Shown here piece after piece: positions 20,640 to 30,032 of a stretch of DNA of 64,000 nt; the stretch's first letter is position 1; each line of letters begins with the position of its first letter. The stretch comes from Eledone cirrhosa (lineage: Eukaryota; Mollusca; Cephalopoda; Octopoda; Eledonidae). The stretch covers positions 4,546,546 through 4,610,545 of the forward strand of contig OZ024759.1 of the NCBI GenBank assembly GCA_964016885.1, read 5' to 3'. The position numbers and the translations under genes were made by a program. The notes under the pieces were generated by a model. It had not been told where the DNA came from. It did no database searches and saw only the letters and a list, made by a program, of their open reading frames with translations.

Positions 20640-22827
20640 TTCTATTAGTTTGCACACGTCAACACACGTCTCTCGTATACGAGATGTTATGTGAGATAAA
20701 GCCTTTACTGTGAAAATACAATAGTATATATAGAGTAATGTAAATGTTATGTGAGATATTATGTGAGGTAAAGCCTTTACTGTGACAATACAATAGTATA
20801 TATAGAGTAATGTAAATGTTACGTGAGATATTATGTGAGGTAAAGCCTTTACCAAAAAAATACAATAGTATATATAGAGTAATGTAAATGTTATGTGAGA
20901 TATTATGTGAGGTAAAGCCTTTACTGTGAAAATACAATAGTATATATAGAGTAATGTAAATGTTATGTGAGATATTATGTGAGGTAAAGCCTCTACTGTG
21001 AAAATACAATAGTATATAAAGAGTAATGTAAATGTTATGTGAGATATTATGTGAAGTAAAGCCTTTACTGTGACAATACAATAGTATATATAGAGTAATG
21101 TAAATGTTATGTGAGGTATCATGTGAGGAAAAGCCTCTACTGTGACAATACAATAGTATATATAGAGTCATGTAAATGTTATGTGAGATATTATGTGAGG
21201 TAATGCCTTTACCACAAAAATACAATAGTATGTATAGAGTAATGTAAATGTTGTATGAGGCATTATGTGAGGTAAAGCCTTTACTGTGAAAATACAATAG
21301 TATATATAGAGTCATGTAAATGTTATGTGAGATATTATGTGAGGTAAAGCCTTTACTACAAAAATACAATAGTATATATAGAGTAATGTAAATGTTACGT
21401 GAGATATTACGTGAGGTAAAGCCTTTACTGTGAAAATACAATAGTATATATAGAGTCATGTAAATGTTATATGAGGTATTATGTGAGGTAAAGCCTCTAC
21501 TGTGAAAATACAATAGTATATATAGAGTCATGTAAATGTTATATGAGGTATTATGTGAGGTAAAGCCTCTACTGTGACAATACAATAGTATATATAGAAT
21601 AATGTAAATGTTATGTGAGGTATTATTTGAGGTAAAGCCTTTACTGTGACAATACAATAGTATATATAGAGTAATGTAAATGTTATGTGAGATATTATGT
21701 GAGGTAAAGCCTTTAATGTGACAATACAATAGTATATATAGAGTAATGTAAATGTTATGTGAGGTAAAGCCTTTACTGTGTAAATACAATAGTATATATA
21801 GAGTAATGTAAATGTTATGTGAGATATTATGTGAGGTAAAGCCTTTACTGTGACAATACAATAGTATATATAGAGTAATGTAAATGTTATGTGAGGTATT
21901 ATGTGAGGTAAAGCCTTTACTGTGACAAAACAATAGTATATATAGAGTAATGTAAATGTTATGTGAGGTAAAGCCTTTACTGTGTAAATACAATAGTATA
22001 TATAGAGTAATGTAAATGTTATGTGAGATATTATGTGAGGTAAAGCCTTTACTGTGAAAATACAATAGTATATATAGAGTAATGTAAATGTTATGTGAAA
22101 TATTATGTGAGGTAAAGCCTTTACCACAAAAATACAATAGTATATATAGAGTCATGTAAATGTTATGTGAGGTATTATGTGAGGTAAAGCCTTTACTGTG
22201 AAAATACAATAGTATATATAGAGTAATGTAAATGTTATGTGAGATATTATGTGAGGTAAAGCCTTTACTGTGACAATACAATAGTATATATAGAGTAATG
22301 TAAATGTTATGTGAGGTATTATGTGAGGTAAAGCCTTTACTGTGACAATACAATAGTATATATAGAGTAATGTAAATGTTATGTGAGATATTATGTAAGA
22401 TAAAGCCTTTACTGTGAAAATACAATAGTATATATAGAGTAATGTAAATGTTATGTGAGATATTATGTGAGGTAAAGCCTTTACTGTGACAATACAATAG
22501 TATATATAGAGTAATGTAAATGTTATGTGAGGTATTATGTGAGGTAAAGCCTTTACTGTGAAAATACAATAGTATATATAGAGTAATGTAAATGTTATGT
22601 GAGGTATTATGTGAGGTAAAGCCTTTACTGTGAAAATACAATAGTATATATAGAGTAATGTAAATGTTATGTAAGGTATTATGTGAAGTAAAGCCTTTAC
22701 TGTGAAAATACAATAGTATATATAGAGTCATGTAAATGCTAAAGAGTTAAAACATAACTTAACAAATGTTCTTACATAAAGTTAGGATAGAAGGTTTTAA
22801 GATAGTTATAAACATTTTATCATAAAC

Positions 22828-23405
22828 TAAGATGCGTGGCTTTGTGTTTAGAGTATTCGCCTCACAATCGTAAGGTCATGAGTTTGTTTACCAGCGGAGT
22901 GTTGTGTCCTTGAGCAAGACACTTTATTTCATATTGTTCCAGTTCACTCAGCTGGCAAAAATGAGTTGTACCTGTAATTCAAAGGGTCAGCCTTGTCACA
23001 CTCTGTGTCATGCTGAATCTCCCTGAGAGCTATGTTAACCCTTTAGCATTTAAACTGGCCGTATCCGGCCAGAATTTTCTCACCTCTTTCTGTTCAAACC
23101 AGCCATAACTGGCTGCTCATACTTATGTGAAGGTATTATTCTCAAAATATATAATATCAAAATCTCATAGATTTGATATTATGTGAGATAATTATGTAAG
23201 ATAAAGCCTTTACCACAAAAATGTAATATTAGATATGGAGTAATGTAAATGCTAAAGGGTTAAGGGTATGCATGTCTGTGGAATACTCAGCCACTTGCAC
23301 GTTAATTTCATGAGCAGGCTGTTCCAGTAATAGTGTCAACTGGAACACTCATTGTTGTAACCGACAGTGCCAGTTCAAGTTCAAGGGGTAGAGTTGATTC
23401 AGACA
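22828..23405 (+). mobile_element. SINE-A copy (long form) interrupted by a MITE
   Basis: Head GTGGCTTTGTGTTTAGAGTA, GAGCAAGACACTTTATTTCA, AGCTGGCAAAAATGAGTTG, CACACTCTGTGTCATGCTGA, then after the MITE GGGTATGCATGTCTGTGGAA and ACTTGCACGTTAATTTCATG. This is the long tRNA-SINE type. The interruption is exactly 23039-23259 plus one TTAA. Confidence 0.85.
23039..23259 (+). mobile_element. piggyBac-like MITE, single-unit copy (221 bp)
   Basis: CCCTTTAGCATTTAAACTGG at the left, AATGCTAAAGGG at the right, TTAA at 23035-23038 and 23260-23263. It sits inside SINE-A at a site where other long SINE copies carry related unduplicated text, supporting TTAA target duplication. Only one copy of the AAAGCCTTTACC segment, so this is close to the ancestral structure. 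Confidence 0.9.
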
Positions 23406-23775
23406 GTTTGGTATCCAAACAGTTAAACAATTAGGAACATGTGTGTTTCATGCCATTTATAAATAAATGTCTTTAGGTGACATTCTAGAACAGAAGTTCT
23501 CAAACTTTTTGGGGCCATCGCCCCCCACACGGCCTTGTAATACCATCTAAAACACCACACCTATTTCCAGAGAGACCTACCTACAAGCAAATTGTAAATA
23601 ATATTAAAAAAAGGAACGATTGACTTTCGTCAAATCGGACCGAGGAAACAATGTTTCCGTTGGTCTTTCCAATTGCTAATACTAACTATCGGTCGCAACT
23701 CCAGGTAGAAGGAGCAACGTGAAATAAAGTAAATAATATATAATACATAAAATGGTTGATATATAATAAATAATT

Positions 23776-23942
23776 CTTTCTACTTTTGGCACAAGGCCAG
23801 CAATTACTCCAGTGTATTACTGGTACTGTATTTTATCGACCCAGTAAAGGTGAAAGGCAAAATTAACCTAGGAGGGATTTAAACTCAGATAATAAAGGGC
23901 CGTAACTCTATGCTGCAAAGCATGGTGTCCTACCTTCTATAA
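23776..23942 (-). mobile_element. SINE-B copy (reverse)
   Basis: Reverse order: TTCTACTTTTGGCACAAGGC, GACCCAGTAAAGGTGAAAGG, GGATTTAAACTCAGA, CAAAGCATGGTGTCC. Truncated at the head, nested in the hAT-like element. Confidence 0.8.
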
Positions 23943-24104
23943 TATATCGAAAGTCGATCAACTTCCATCAAATTGGACCACGGAATCAATGCTTCCATTG
24001 GTCTTTCCAATTGCTAATACTATCTATCAGTTGCAACTCCAGGTAGAAAGAACAACCTCACAACCTCACGATTGCAAATCCGATTCTCTAATCACTCAGC
24101 CTTC

Positions 24105-24525
24105 ACTATCATCATCATTATCATCATTTTACATCCGCTTTTCCCTGCTTGTAAGGGTGGGACAGGTCTTATTAAACACAGCATCTCTCCATTTGTCACG
24201 GTACCTTGTCATCTTCTCCATGAGCTTCAGTGATCTGAGGTCTGCTCTCACCACCTCTGCCCATGTTTTTCGTGATCTTCCTCTACTCTGTCTTCCTTCT
24301 ACTGGGATTTCTTGGCAGTTCTTTACCCAGCTGTCATCCACCATGCGCATCACATGTCCATACCAACACAGTCTTCTCTCCCACACACTACAACTTATCC
24401 CTCTTATACACAGTTTCTCTCTCAACTCGTCTATACTTTGTCGTTCACACACATTGACATCACACATGCAACAGCATATACTTGCTTCATTTCTATCCAC
24501 TATATAATATATACTATGTATCAAT
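24105..24525 (-). pseudogene. LINE C-terminal fragment
   Basis: Minus frame: RGISCSVWERRLCWYGHVMR, RGRSRKTWAEVVRADLRSLK, KWRDAVFNKTCPTLTSREKR, then (GAT)n at the 24105 side. Same family as 9845-10285, nested in the hAT-like element. Confidence 0.8.
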
Positions 24526-24748
24526 AAATATCATATAATTTTTTATTTTACTATATTTATATATAAAATTTATCATTTGATATTTGATATACTATTATAT
24601 CGTCTCCACCCCCATCCTTAAGCCCCAGCACCCATCTTGGGGCAGTAGCACCCACTTTGAGAACCTCTGTTCTAGAGGGAAGTGAAATTGTAAAGTGTAA
24701 CAGGCAAGAAGACAAAATCTTTCCAAACAAACAAAAAAACCAACTTAC

Positions 24749-25006
24749 TATCAATATAGTTATAATATATCCTTAGTTGGGAAATATCGTATGTTTGTCT
24801 GAGTTCAAGAGTCCACAATGATGTTGGAGAGCTCATTGTATGAGAACAAGATCTGTGTTGTGGGTTTTGATCGAAGTTACCATCTACAGCCAGGTTAGCT
24901 GACATTGAGTACATTTCATTGCGACAAACATTGTTTTTCATTAGAATTACACTGCTTGTTTTGTCTGTCGTGGTTTGTGTAGCTACTTTACCAATAGCTA
25001 TATTTC
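24749..25006 (-). CDS. F-type lectin (FTP) domain, first exon
   Basis: Acceptor TTTTTCAG|GAAATA (AG at 25008-25007) and donor GATA|GTAAGT (GT at 24748-24747). It has 258 nt, 86 codons, phase 1-1. It opens with NIAIGKVATQTTT, the usual N-terminal strand of fucolectin-like domains, followed by NLAVDGN, CSHTMSS, SLWTLELRQTYDISQLRIYY. Completed by exon 14198-14398. The junction with the preceding EGF exon reads VKTY-R-NIAIG. Extracellular recognition or adhesion module. Confidence 0.9.
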
Positions 25007-25171
25007 CTGAAAAAGAATGAAAGAAAATTTAATGAAAGTCAATTACTATGAAATGAAATGGATCTCAGTCAGTTGAAACGATGATTGATCCAGTGGGAAA
25101 AGACAAATTGTTTTCTATATACTAAACTTTTGAAATATCTTTTACGTTATCTCTAAATTATTCCATATTTC

Positions 25172-25577
25172 CAGTAGAGGCATGTGGCCTAGTGTTAAGT
25201 GTGTTGGACTTACAATCATAATGTCATGGGTTCGATTTCTGGGGTGGGTTGTGTGTTGTGTTCTTGAGCAAAACACTTCATTTCACGTTGCTCCAGTATA
25301 CTCTGCTGAAAATGAGCACCAGCAATAGCTGTGGAGGGTGTAACCCTGCAATGGACTGATGTCCTGTCCAGGAGGAAGTCTTGTACTCACAGTCGCTTTA
25401 TGCCATGAAACCAGGATAAGCATTGGCCTAATGAGCCTTCAGGCTTGAGACAGTATAGTCCTATACGAACGAGACACGGTCACCCGACCAATCTTGCCTC
25501 AATTGGGACAACTCCCGACTAACCCATGCTAGCATGGAAGATAGACGTAAACGATGATGATGATGATGATGATATAG
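25172..25577 (+). mobile_element. SINE-A copy with LINE-derived 3' tail
   Basis: tRNA-like head (TGTGGCCTAGTGTTAAGTG, GGGTTCGATTTC), body GAGCAAAACACTTCATTTCA, GGACTGATGTCCTGTCCAGG. Then a 3' end identical in type to the LINE tail at 31790-31935: CGAGACACGGTCACCCGACC, CCCATGCTAGCATGGAAGAT, (GATGAT)n. The shared tail is the expected recognition site for the partner LINE RT. Confidence 0.88.
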
Positions 25578-25637
25578 CAACCTCAGCCTCAACAGCGACA
25601 GCAACAACAATGGCATGATAATTAGAAATCTACTTAC

Positions 25638-25781
25638 TATAGGTTTTTACTTGGCAATCCGGTCCGGTCCATCCTTCTTCCCAGCCATATGGGCAAGCCC
25701 CAGTTTGTTGATGGCAGTCAGCATCGTTTAAACAATGGCATTGCTTGTTACAAGTATATCCATACCATTGAGATGCACAAC
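25638..25781 (-). CDS. EGF-like exon of FTP/EGF gene, N-terminal to the lectin domain
   Basis: Acceptor TTTAACATAG|GTTGTG (AG at 25783-25782) and donor CTATA|GTAAGT (GT at 25637-25636). It has 144 nt, phase 1-1. It encodes GCASQWYGYTC, KQCHC, DADCHQQTGAC, GWTGPDC: an EGF/laminin-type repeat with seven Cys, one position replaced. It precedes the FTP exon, giving an EGF-FTP-EGF order in the protein. Intact. Confidence 0.85.
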
Positions 25782-25855
25782 CTATGTTAAAAGTTAGAAT
25801 TTATCACACTGATGGACTACATTTCCACAGTTCTCTCTCATCTACAGTTAATTGT

Positions 25856-26404
25856 TTCTACTATTTGGCACAAGGTACCAGTAATACACAGGGGTAATTG
25901 CTGAATTACCTCAGTGCATTACTGGTGCTTTATTTTATTGACCCCCCCCCCCATAAGAATGAAAGGCAAACCTTGGCGGGTTTGAAATCAGAACGTAAAG
26001 GGCCATAACTCTATGCTGCAAAGCATGGTGTCTGACACTCTACGGATTACTGCCAATCCAATAATAATAATTGTTTCTACTTTTGGCACAAGGCCAGCCA
26101 GCAATTACCCCCAGTGCATTACTGGTACTTTATTTTATCGACCTCCATAAGAATGAAAGGCAAAGCTAACTTCAGCAGGATTTGAACTCAGAACGTAAAG
26201 GGCCATAATTCTATGCTGCAAAACATGGTGTCTGATGCTCTACGGATTACTGCCAGTCCAATCCAGCAATTACCCCAGTGCATTACTGGTACTTTATTTT
26301 ATCGACCCCTGTAAGGATGAAAGGCAAAGTTAACCTCGGCGGGATTTGAACTCAGAACATAAAGGGCCGTAAACATGATGTCTGACACTCTACCGATTAC
26401 TGCC
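25856..26404 (-). mobile_element. Cluster of three reverse SINE-B copies
   Basis: Copies at 25856-26057, 26072-26262 and 26263-26404 each carry GGCACAAGG.., AGTGCATTACTGGTACTTTA, GGATTTGAACTCAGAACGTA and CTCTACGGATTACTGCCA or CTCTACCGATTACTGCCA. The third lacks its 3' end. The close similarity of neighbours suggests tandem duplication or repeated insertion at the same AAT-rich site. Confidence 0.85.
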
Positions 26405-26405
26405 A

Positions 26406-26841
26406 GTCTCACATAATTATCTCACCTAATATTATGGTCTGAGTTCAAATCCCGTCGAGGATAACTTTGCCATTCATCCTTACGGGGGTCGATAAAATAA
26501 AGTACCAGTAATACACTGGGGTAATTGCTGGCCTTGTGCCCCCAAAAGTAGAAACATAATATTGAATATATTAGATTTTGATATTATCTATTTTGAGAAC
26601 ATTATCTTAACATTAATAAGGACGGTGGGTTGGCAGTATCGGTGGAGGGTCGGACGCCATGCTTTCCAGCATAGAGTTACGGCCCTTTACGATCTGAGTA
26701 ATGCACTGGGTAATTGCTGGCCTTGTGCCTAAAGTAGAAACAATTATCTTAACATGAATATGAACGGCTGGTTACAGCCAGTTTGAACAGAAAGAGGTGA
26801 GAGAATTCTGGCCAGATACAGTCGCTTTAAATGCTAAAGGG
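26406..26841 (-). mobile_element. piggyBac-like MITE (truncated) with two nested SINE-B copies
   Basis: MITE pieces at 26406-26436, 26561-26621 and 26746-26841 end in GCTTTAAATGCTAAAGGG-TTAA (26842-26845). They are separated by SINE-B fragments at 26437-26560 and 26622-26745, both plus strand. The second SINE has lost its centre. The left TIR is gone. Confidence 0.75.
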
Positions 26842-26902
26842 TTAACAGTCACAGTTTGTAGAGATTAACAACTAAAGTTTGAATGAATAAAGATCAACAG
26901 AC

Positions 26903-27052
26903 CTGATAATGATAATGTTTCGATACAGGTACCCTCTCCTTTTATAGAAATAGACCAAGCGTTTACATCCCCTGAACAGCTCAAAGGTCTGGTTGTACAT
27001 ATTGATGTACAAAAGGGTTCCTTATTTTTGCCAAAAAATACTGAAACTGTCT
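26903..27052 (-). CDS. Probable upstream exon of the FTP/EGF gene, domain unknown
   Basis: A 150-nt open segment with acceptor CTTCTCATTTCAG|AGACAG (AG at 27054-27053) and donor ATCAG|GTCTGT (weak). Phase 1-1 like all other exons of this gene, and the junction into the EGF exon reads LSLS-G-CASQ. The peptide contains FFGKNKEPFC, CTTRPLSCSGDVNAW and GEGTCIETLSL with four Cys; I do not recognise the fold. It lies 1.1 kb upstream of exon 25638-25781 on the same strand. The weak donor and flanking repeats leave doubt. Confidence 0.5.
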
Positions 27053-27089
27053 CTGAAATGAGAAGTGTAAATATATATATATATTTATA

Positions 27090-28440
27090 TATAACGGAGG
27101 AAATGTGGTAAGGAACCAGGTGGACCATAACGCACCAAAGTACTCAATACTTAGGGTAGTAGAGTGGGTAATAGGAACGAGTAGGACCCCGACGGCTGAG
27201 CTCAAGCCGTTTCGACGGCTAATTCTGGACTAAATGAACATTTTTATCCTGGTATTTGAATAGCCGAGCTTCTAAAGGGGTAATTCCATATATGGTAAAA
27301 GTGATTGTCACGAGGATTGGTCAAAAGTTTGTTGTTGAGACATAATAATTCTATGATGGCAATTTGTGGAGGGAAGGGGTAGCTGAACCTGCCAGTAGGA
27401 GAAAGAGGGAGAGGAGGTGGAGGAGACCCAGTCATGCGTTGATAGTGCCGACTACAGCTGGGCATGAGGTCAAAGAGGATACTAGGGAGGGGGAGGGGGA
27501 AGAAGTCGAAACAATTAGTAAAACAATTAGTAAAACAATATGGGGTAAATATATAGAAAAATACCGAGAGTGTTAAAAAGCAATTAAATGTAAAAAAGAA
27601 AAAAAATAAACAAATCGACCTAAGTCTCTCACTGGTACTGCTAGGCTAAAGAAAGGTTTACTAGGTGGGACGGAATTATAATGAGACCCTTTTAAGAGGT
27701 ATAAGTAATAAACCAAGTATATCTTACGGTGACGGGTCAACAAGTGAGGGGCCAAAATACTAAAGAAACTACCACGAAATAATAAATAAAGGTTTCTACC
27801 CCAGGCACAAGGCCAGCAACCACCCAGTGCAAAAAGTAAACTAATACGAAATAATAATTCAGAGTCCCGAAAAAGAATACTAATACTATCTCTAAGGGTG
27901 CCGCCACGATACAAAAGTTCTAGTGCAAACTACATAAAAGCTCGTACGAAGTATATGTAAAATTTGATACGGAAAATTAGTTCAGAATCCCCCCCCCCCC
28001 AGTAGCGGTGTTGTAGTGGGAAGTGTTTTTCAATGAGCCTAAAGAAGATTTTCCCGATAGGAGTTGTCACCTCGGCGTTGTGGGGAGGATTGAACTGGTT
28101 ACTGCATGTAAACACAGATTGCGTAGGACTTACCTCGCCCTAAAACCCCATAATGACCCGTGGGGTAGACTAGGGCTATAACACCCCACTTGCCGATTTT
28201 GTAATGGGTAACCCCTGCTTGCAAAGGTAGACGTAAGATCTTTTATATCTTTTTATCGCTTCCTCTATATTTCCTTCTTCTCCCCATCCCTCCCTAGTCC
28301 TTCCACCCCAGTCCTCTTTCTTTGTCGTCGTCCTTTTCATTTTCTCGCCCACCCGAGGCAGCCCCTCGGTCCTTTGTAGCTTCAGTAGCCCCACCCCCTT
28401 CCCCTATTCTATATATATATATATATATGTGTGGAAAAAA
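27090..28440. other. Unclassified repeat block, left of LINE
   Basis: Contains TATAACGGAGGAAATGTGGT..GTACTCAATAC (27090-27150) and GAGCTCAAGCCGTTTCGACG (about 27195) continuing to 27460. Both are repeated at 31935-32400, the second in the same and the first in inverted orientation. A small SINE-B remnant lies at 27786-27833, a poly-C run near 27990, and (TA)n at 28410-28430. No convincing coding frame. Confidence 0.5.
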
Positions 28441-28742
28441 TGAAACGAAATTTCATTTCTCACTCTTAGTGCGGCTGTTACTTAAATATAAAGTATGTAT
28501 ACATACATACATATATGTATACAGACGTACAGTAGTATATATACATGCACACATATATATATGTACGTATGGCACTCAATGACAATGTCACAGATTAAGA
28601 CAAATTCACCTCCTGCTGCAAGACGAGAATACAAGGACCCCTCTTTATTTCAGACACAGATGACCAACAAAATCCCGTCTCCCACACCCCTCCCTGCCCC
28701 TCCAACCCATCCATCCCACCCTCCCAACTTAGAGTTGGTACC

Positions 28743-30032
28743 ATGAACGTAGGCACATTGAAAGGTCGCTCAAATGAGGTTGTAGAGATGCTTGAACGTA
28801 AAGAAGTTGATGTTTGTTGTATTCAAGAGACTAGGTGGAGAGGGGGATCTGCCAGATTCATCGTGGGTAAAAAACGATGCTATAAACTTTTCTGGGTGGG
28901 AAATGACAACGGACAGGGTAGTGTAGGAATTATGTTAGCTGAAAAATGGGTAGATAAGGTAATTGACGTAAATATAGTGAATGACAGAATAATTAAATTA
29001 AGACTAGTTCTAAATAGAATTACTGTGACAATAATATCTGCTTATGCACCCCAATCTGGTCTCCCTGATGTTATAAAGGACAGGTTCTATGAGATGCTAA
29101 TGCACACTACCTCCCAAATAACCGACAGCGACTACTTAATTATTGCTAGCGATCTAAACAGTCACGTTGGACAACATAGTGATGGCTATGATGGAATTCA
29201 TGGAGGCTATGGGGTTGGAAATAGAAATGAGAAGGGTTTCAGAATCCTGGAATTCTGTGATGCAAATAGCCTAACTATATGTAACACAAACTTCAAAAAA
29301 CGTGAAAACCACTTGATCACCTATAGATCAGGGGAACACGCCAGCCAGATAGATTATATCCTTACTAGAAGACGGGACAAAATGTCTGTTGTAAACTCTA
29401 AATCCCTCCCCCGTGAAGAATGCCCCTCCCAACATCGCCTAGTAGTTAGTGACCTCATAGCCAGGAATAGACGTACTCGACGACAGAGGAGGCCTACCTT
29501 GAGGAGAAGAATATGGAAGTTGAAGGACCCCATAGCCAGTGACAAATTTAAAAGCTTATTATTTGTTGCCTTTGACAATAAGGAAGAGCAATTAGAGACG
29601 TGCAATAGAGAGGAACAGTGGCAATCCTTGAAAGTGAACCTGCTGAAAGCAACGGATGAAATCTGTGGCTGGAGCAGACCTATTGGCAGGAGGAGAGTAA
29701 CTTGGTGGTGGAACAGTGAGGTGGAAGAGACAATCAAGGGCAAAAAGCAGGCTTGGAAAGAATGGCAGGATGGGGGGCGTAGAGAGCACTATCAAGTGGC
29801 CAGGAGAGAAGCTAGGAGACAAGTGTACCTTGCAAAAAGGGTAGCAGAGGATAGAAAGTTCAAGCATGTTCTGCAACGTGAGGACCAAAAACGTGAGGTG
29901 TTCAGGATTGCTAGACAATGTGTCAAGGAAAACCGTGATATTGTCGGGGAGAAGTGTGTCCGTAATGATAATGGTGTACTTGCGCTCACTGATACTGATA
30001 AGCCTGGAAGAGGCACTACGAGAGACTATTAA
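28743..30032 (+). pseudogene. LINE endonuclease domain (5' part of ORF), frameshifted at its end
   Basis: Starts MNVGTLKGRSNEVVEMLERK; catalytic motifs IQETRW, ISAYAPQSG, YLIIASDLNSHVGQ, HASQIDYIL and PSQHRLVVSD are all present in order over residues 1-240, followed by a basic linker. A one-base loss near 30003 shifts the frame, and the reading ends at 30032 while the true continuation runs in the next frame. Similar host-database entries are often misnamed craniofacial development protein 2-like. Confidence 0.85.

Larger units (their letters stand above)
15209..20690 (-). mobile_element. Tx1-like (L1-superfamily) non-LTR retrotransposon, full length
   Basis: About 5.48 kb on the minus strand with ORF1 (zinc knuckle), a 21-nt spacer, ORF2 (endonuclease, RT and a CCHC-like C terminus) and a short 3'UTR. 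The 3' end reads GGCAAATAAAGAAACC with no poly(A), directly against MITE-array sequence. There is no target duplication: relative to an intact array unit, 7 nt (TTACATT on the minus strand) are missing at the insertion point. Assignment to Tx1 rests on the two-ORF layout, the ORF2 length and the C-terminal CCHC motif; an RT tree would settle it. Confidence 0.75.
14628..22746 (+). mobile_element. piggyBac-like MITE grown to 8.1 kb by internal 72-bp tandem expansion and nested insertions
   Basis: The left terminus CCGTTTAGCATTTAAACC follows TTAA (14624-14627); the right terminus GTAAATGCTAAAGAG precedes TTAA (22747-22750). Between them lie the normal MITE 5' part (14628-14784), a SINE-B (14785-14996), two to three 72-bp units (15000-15205), a Tx1-like LINE (15209-20690), and about 28 more 72-bp units (20690-22735). 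Single-copy relatives of this MITE are only about 210-220 bp. Open frames of up to 690 codons in the array reflect the 24-codon period. Confidence 0.85.
23491..24669. mobile_element. hAT-like non-autonomous element with nested insertions
   Basis: The termini CAGAAGTTCTCAAACTTTTT and the reverse complement of TTTGAGAACCTCTG match the Charlie-type hAT end CAGNGGTTCTCAA. An 8-bp target duplication, TTCTAGAA (23483-23490) / TTCTAGAG (24670-24677), agrees at 7 of 8 positions. Inside are a SINE-B (23776-23942), a direct repeat of about 95 bp (23617-23710 and 23945-24050), and a LINE fragment (24105-24525). No transposase. Confidence 0.8.

Noticed and set aside
20659..22731. 690-codon minus-strand open frame
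   Set aside because: The 72-bp (24-codon) MITE array has no stop in this frame; repeat artefact.
27364..28394. Several 60-113 codon frames on both strands
   Set aside because: No domain, no splice context, within unclassified repeat sequence.
28322..28746. Short plus frames before the LINE endonuclease
   Set aside because: They run through CT-rich and TA repeats and the proline-rich LINE leader; no evidence for a separate gene.
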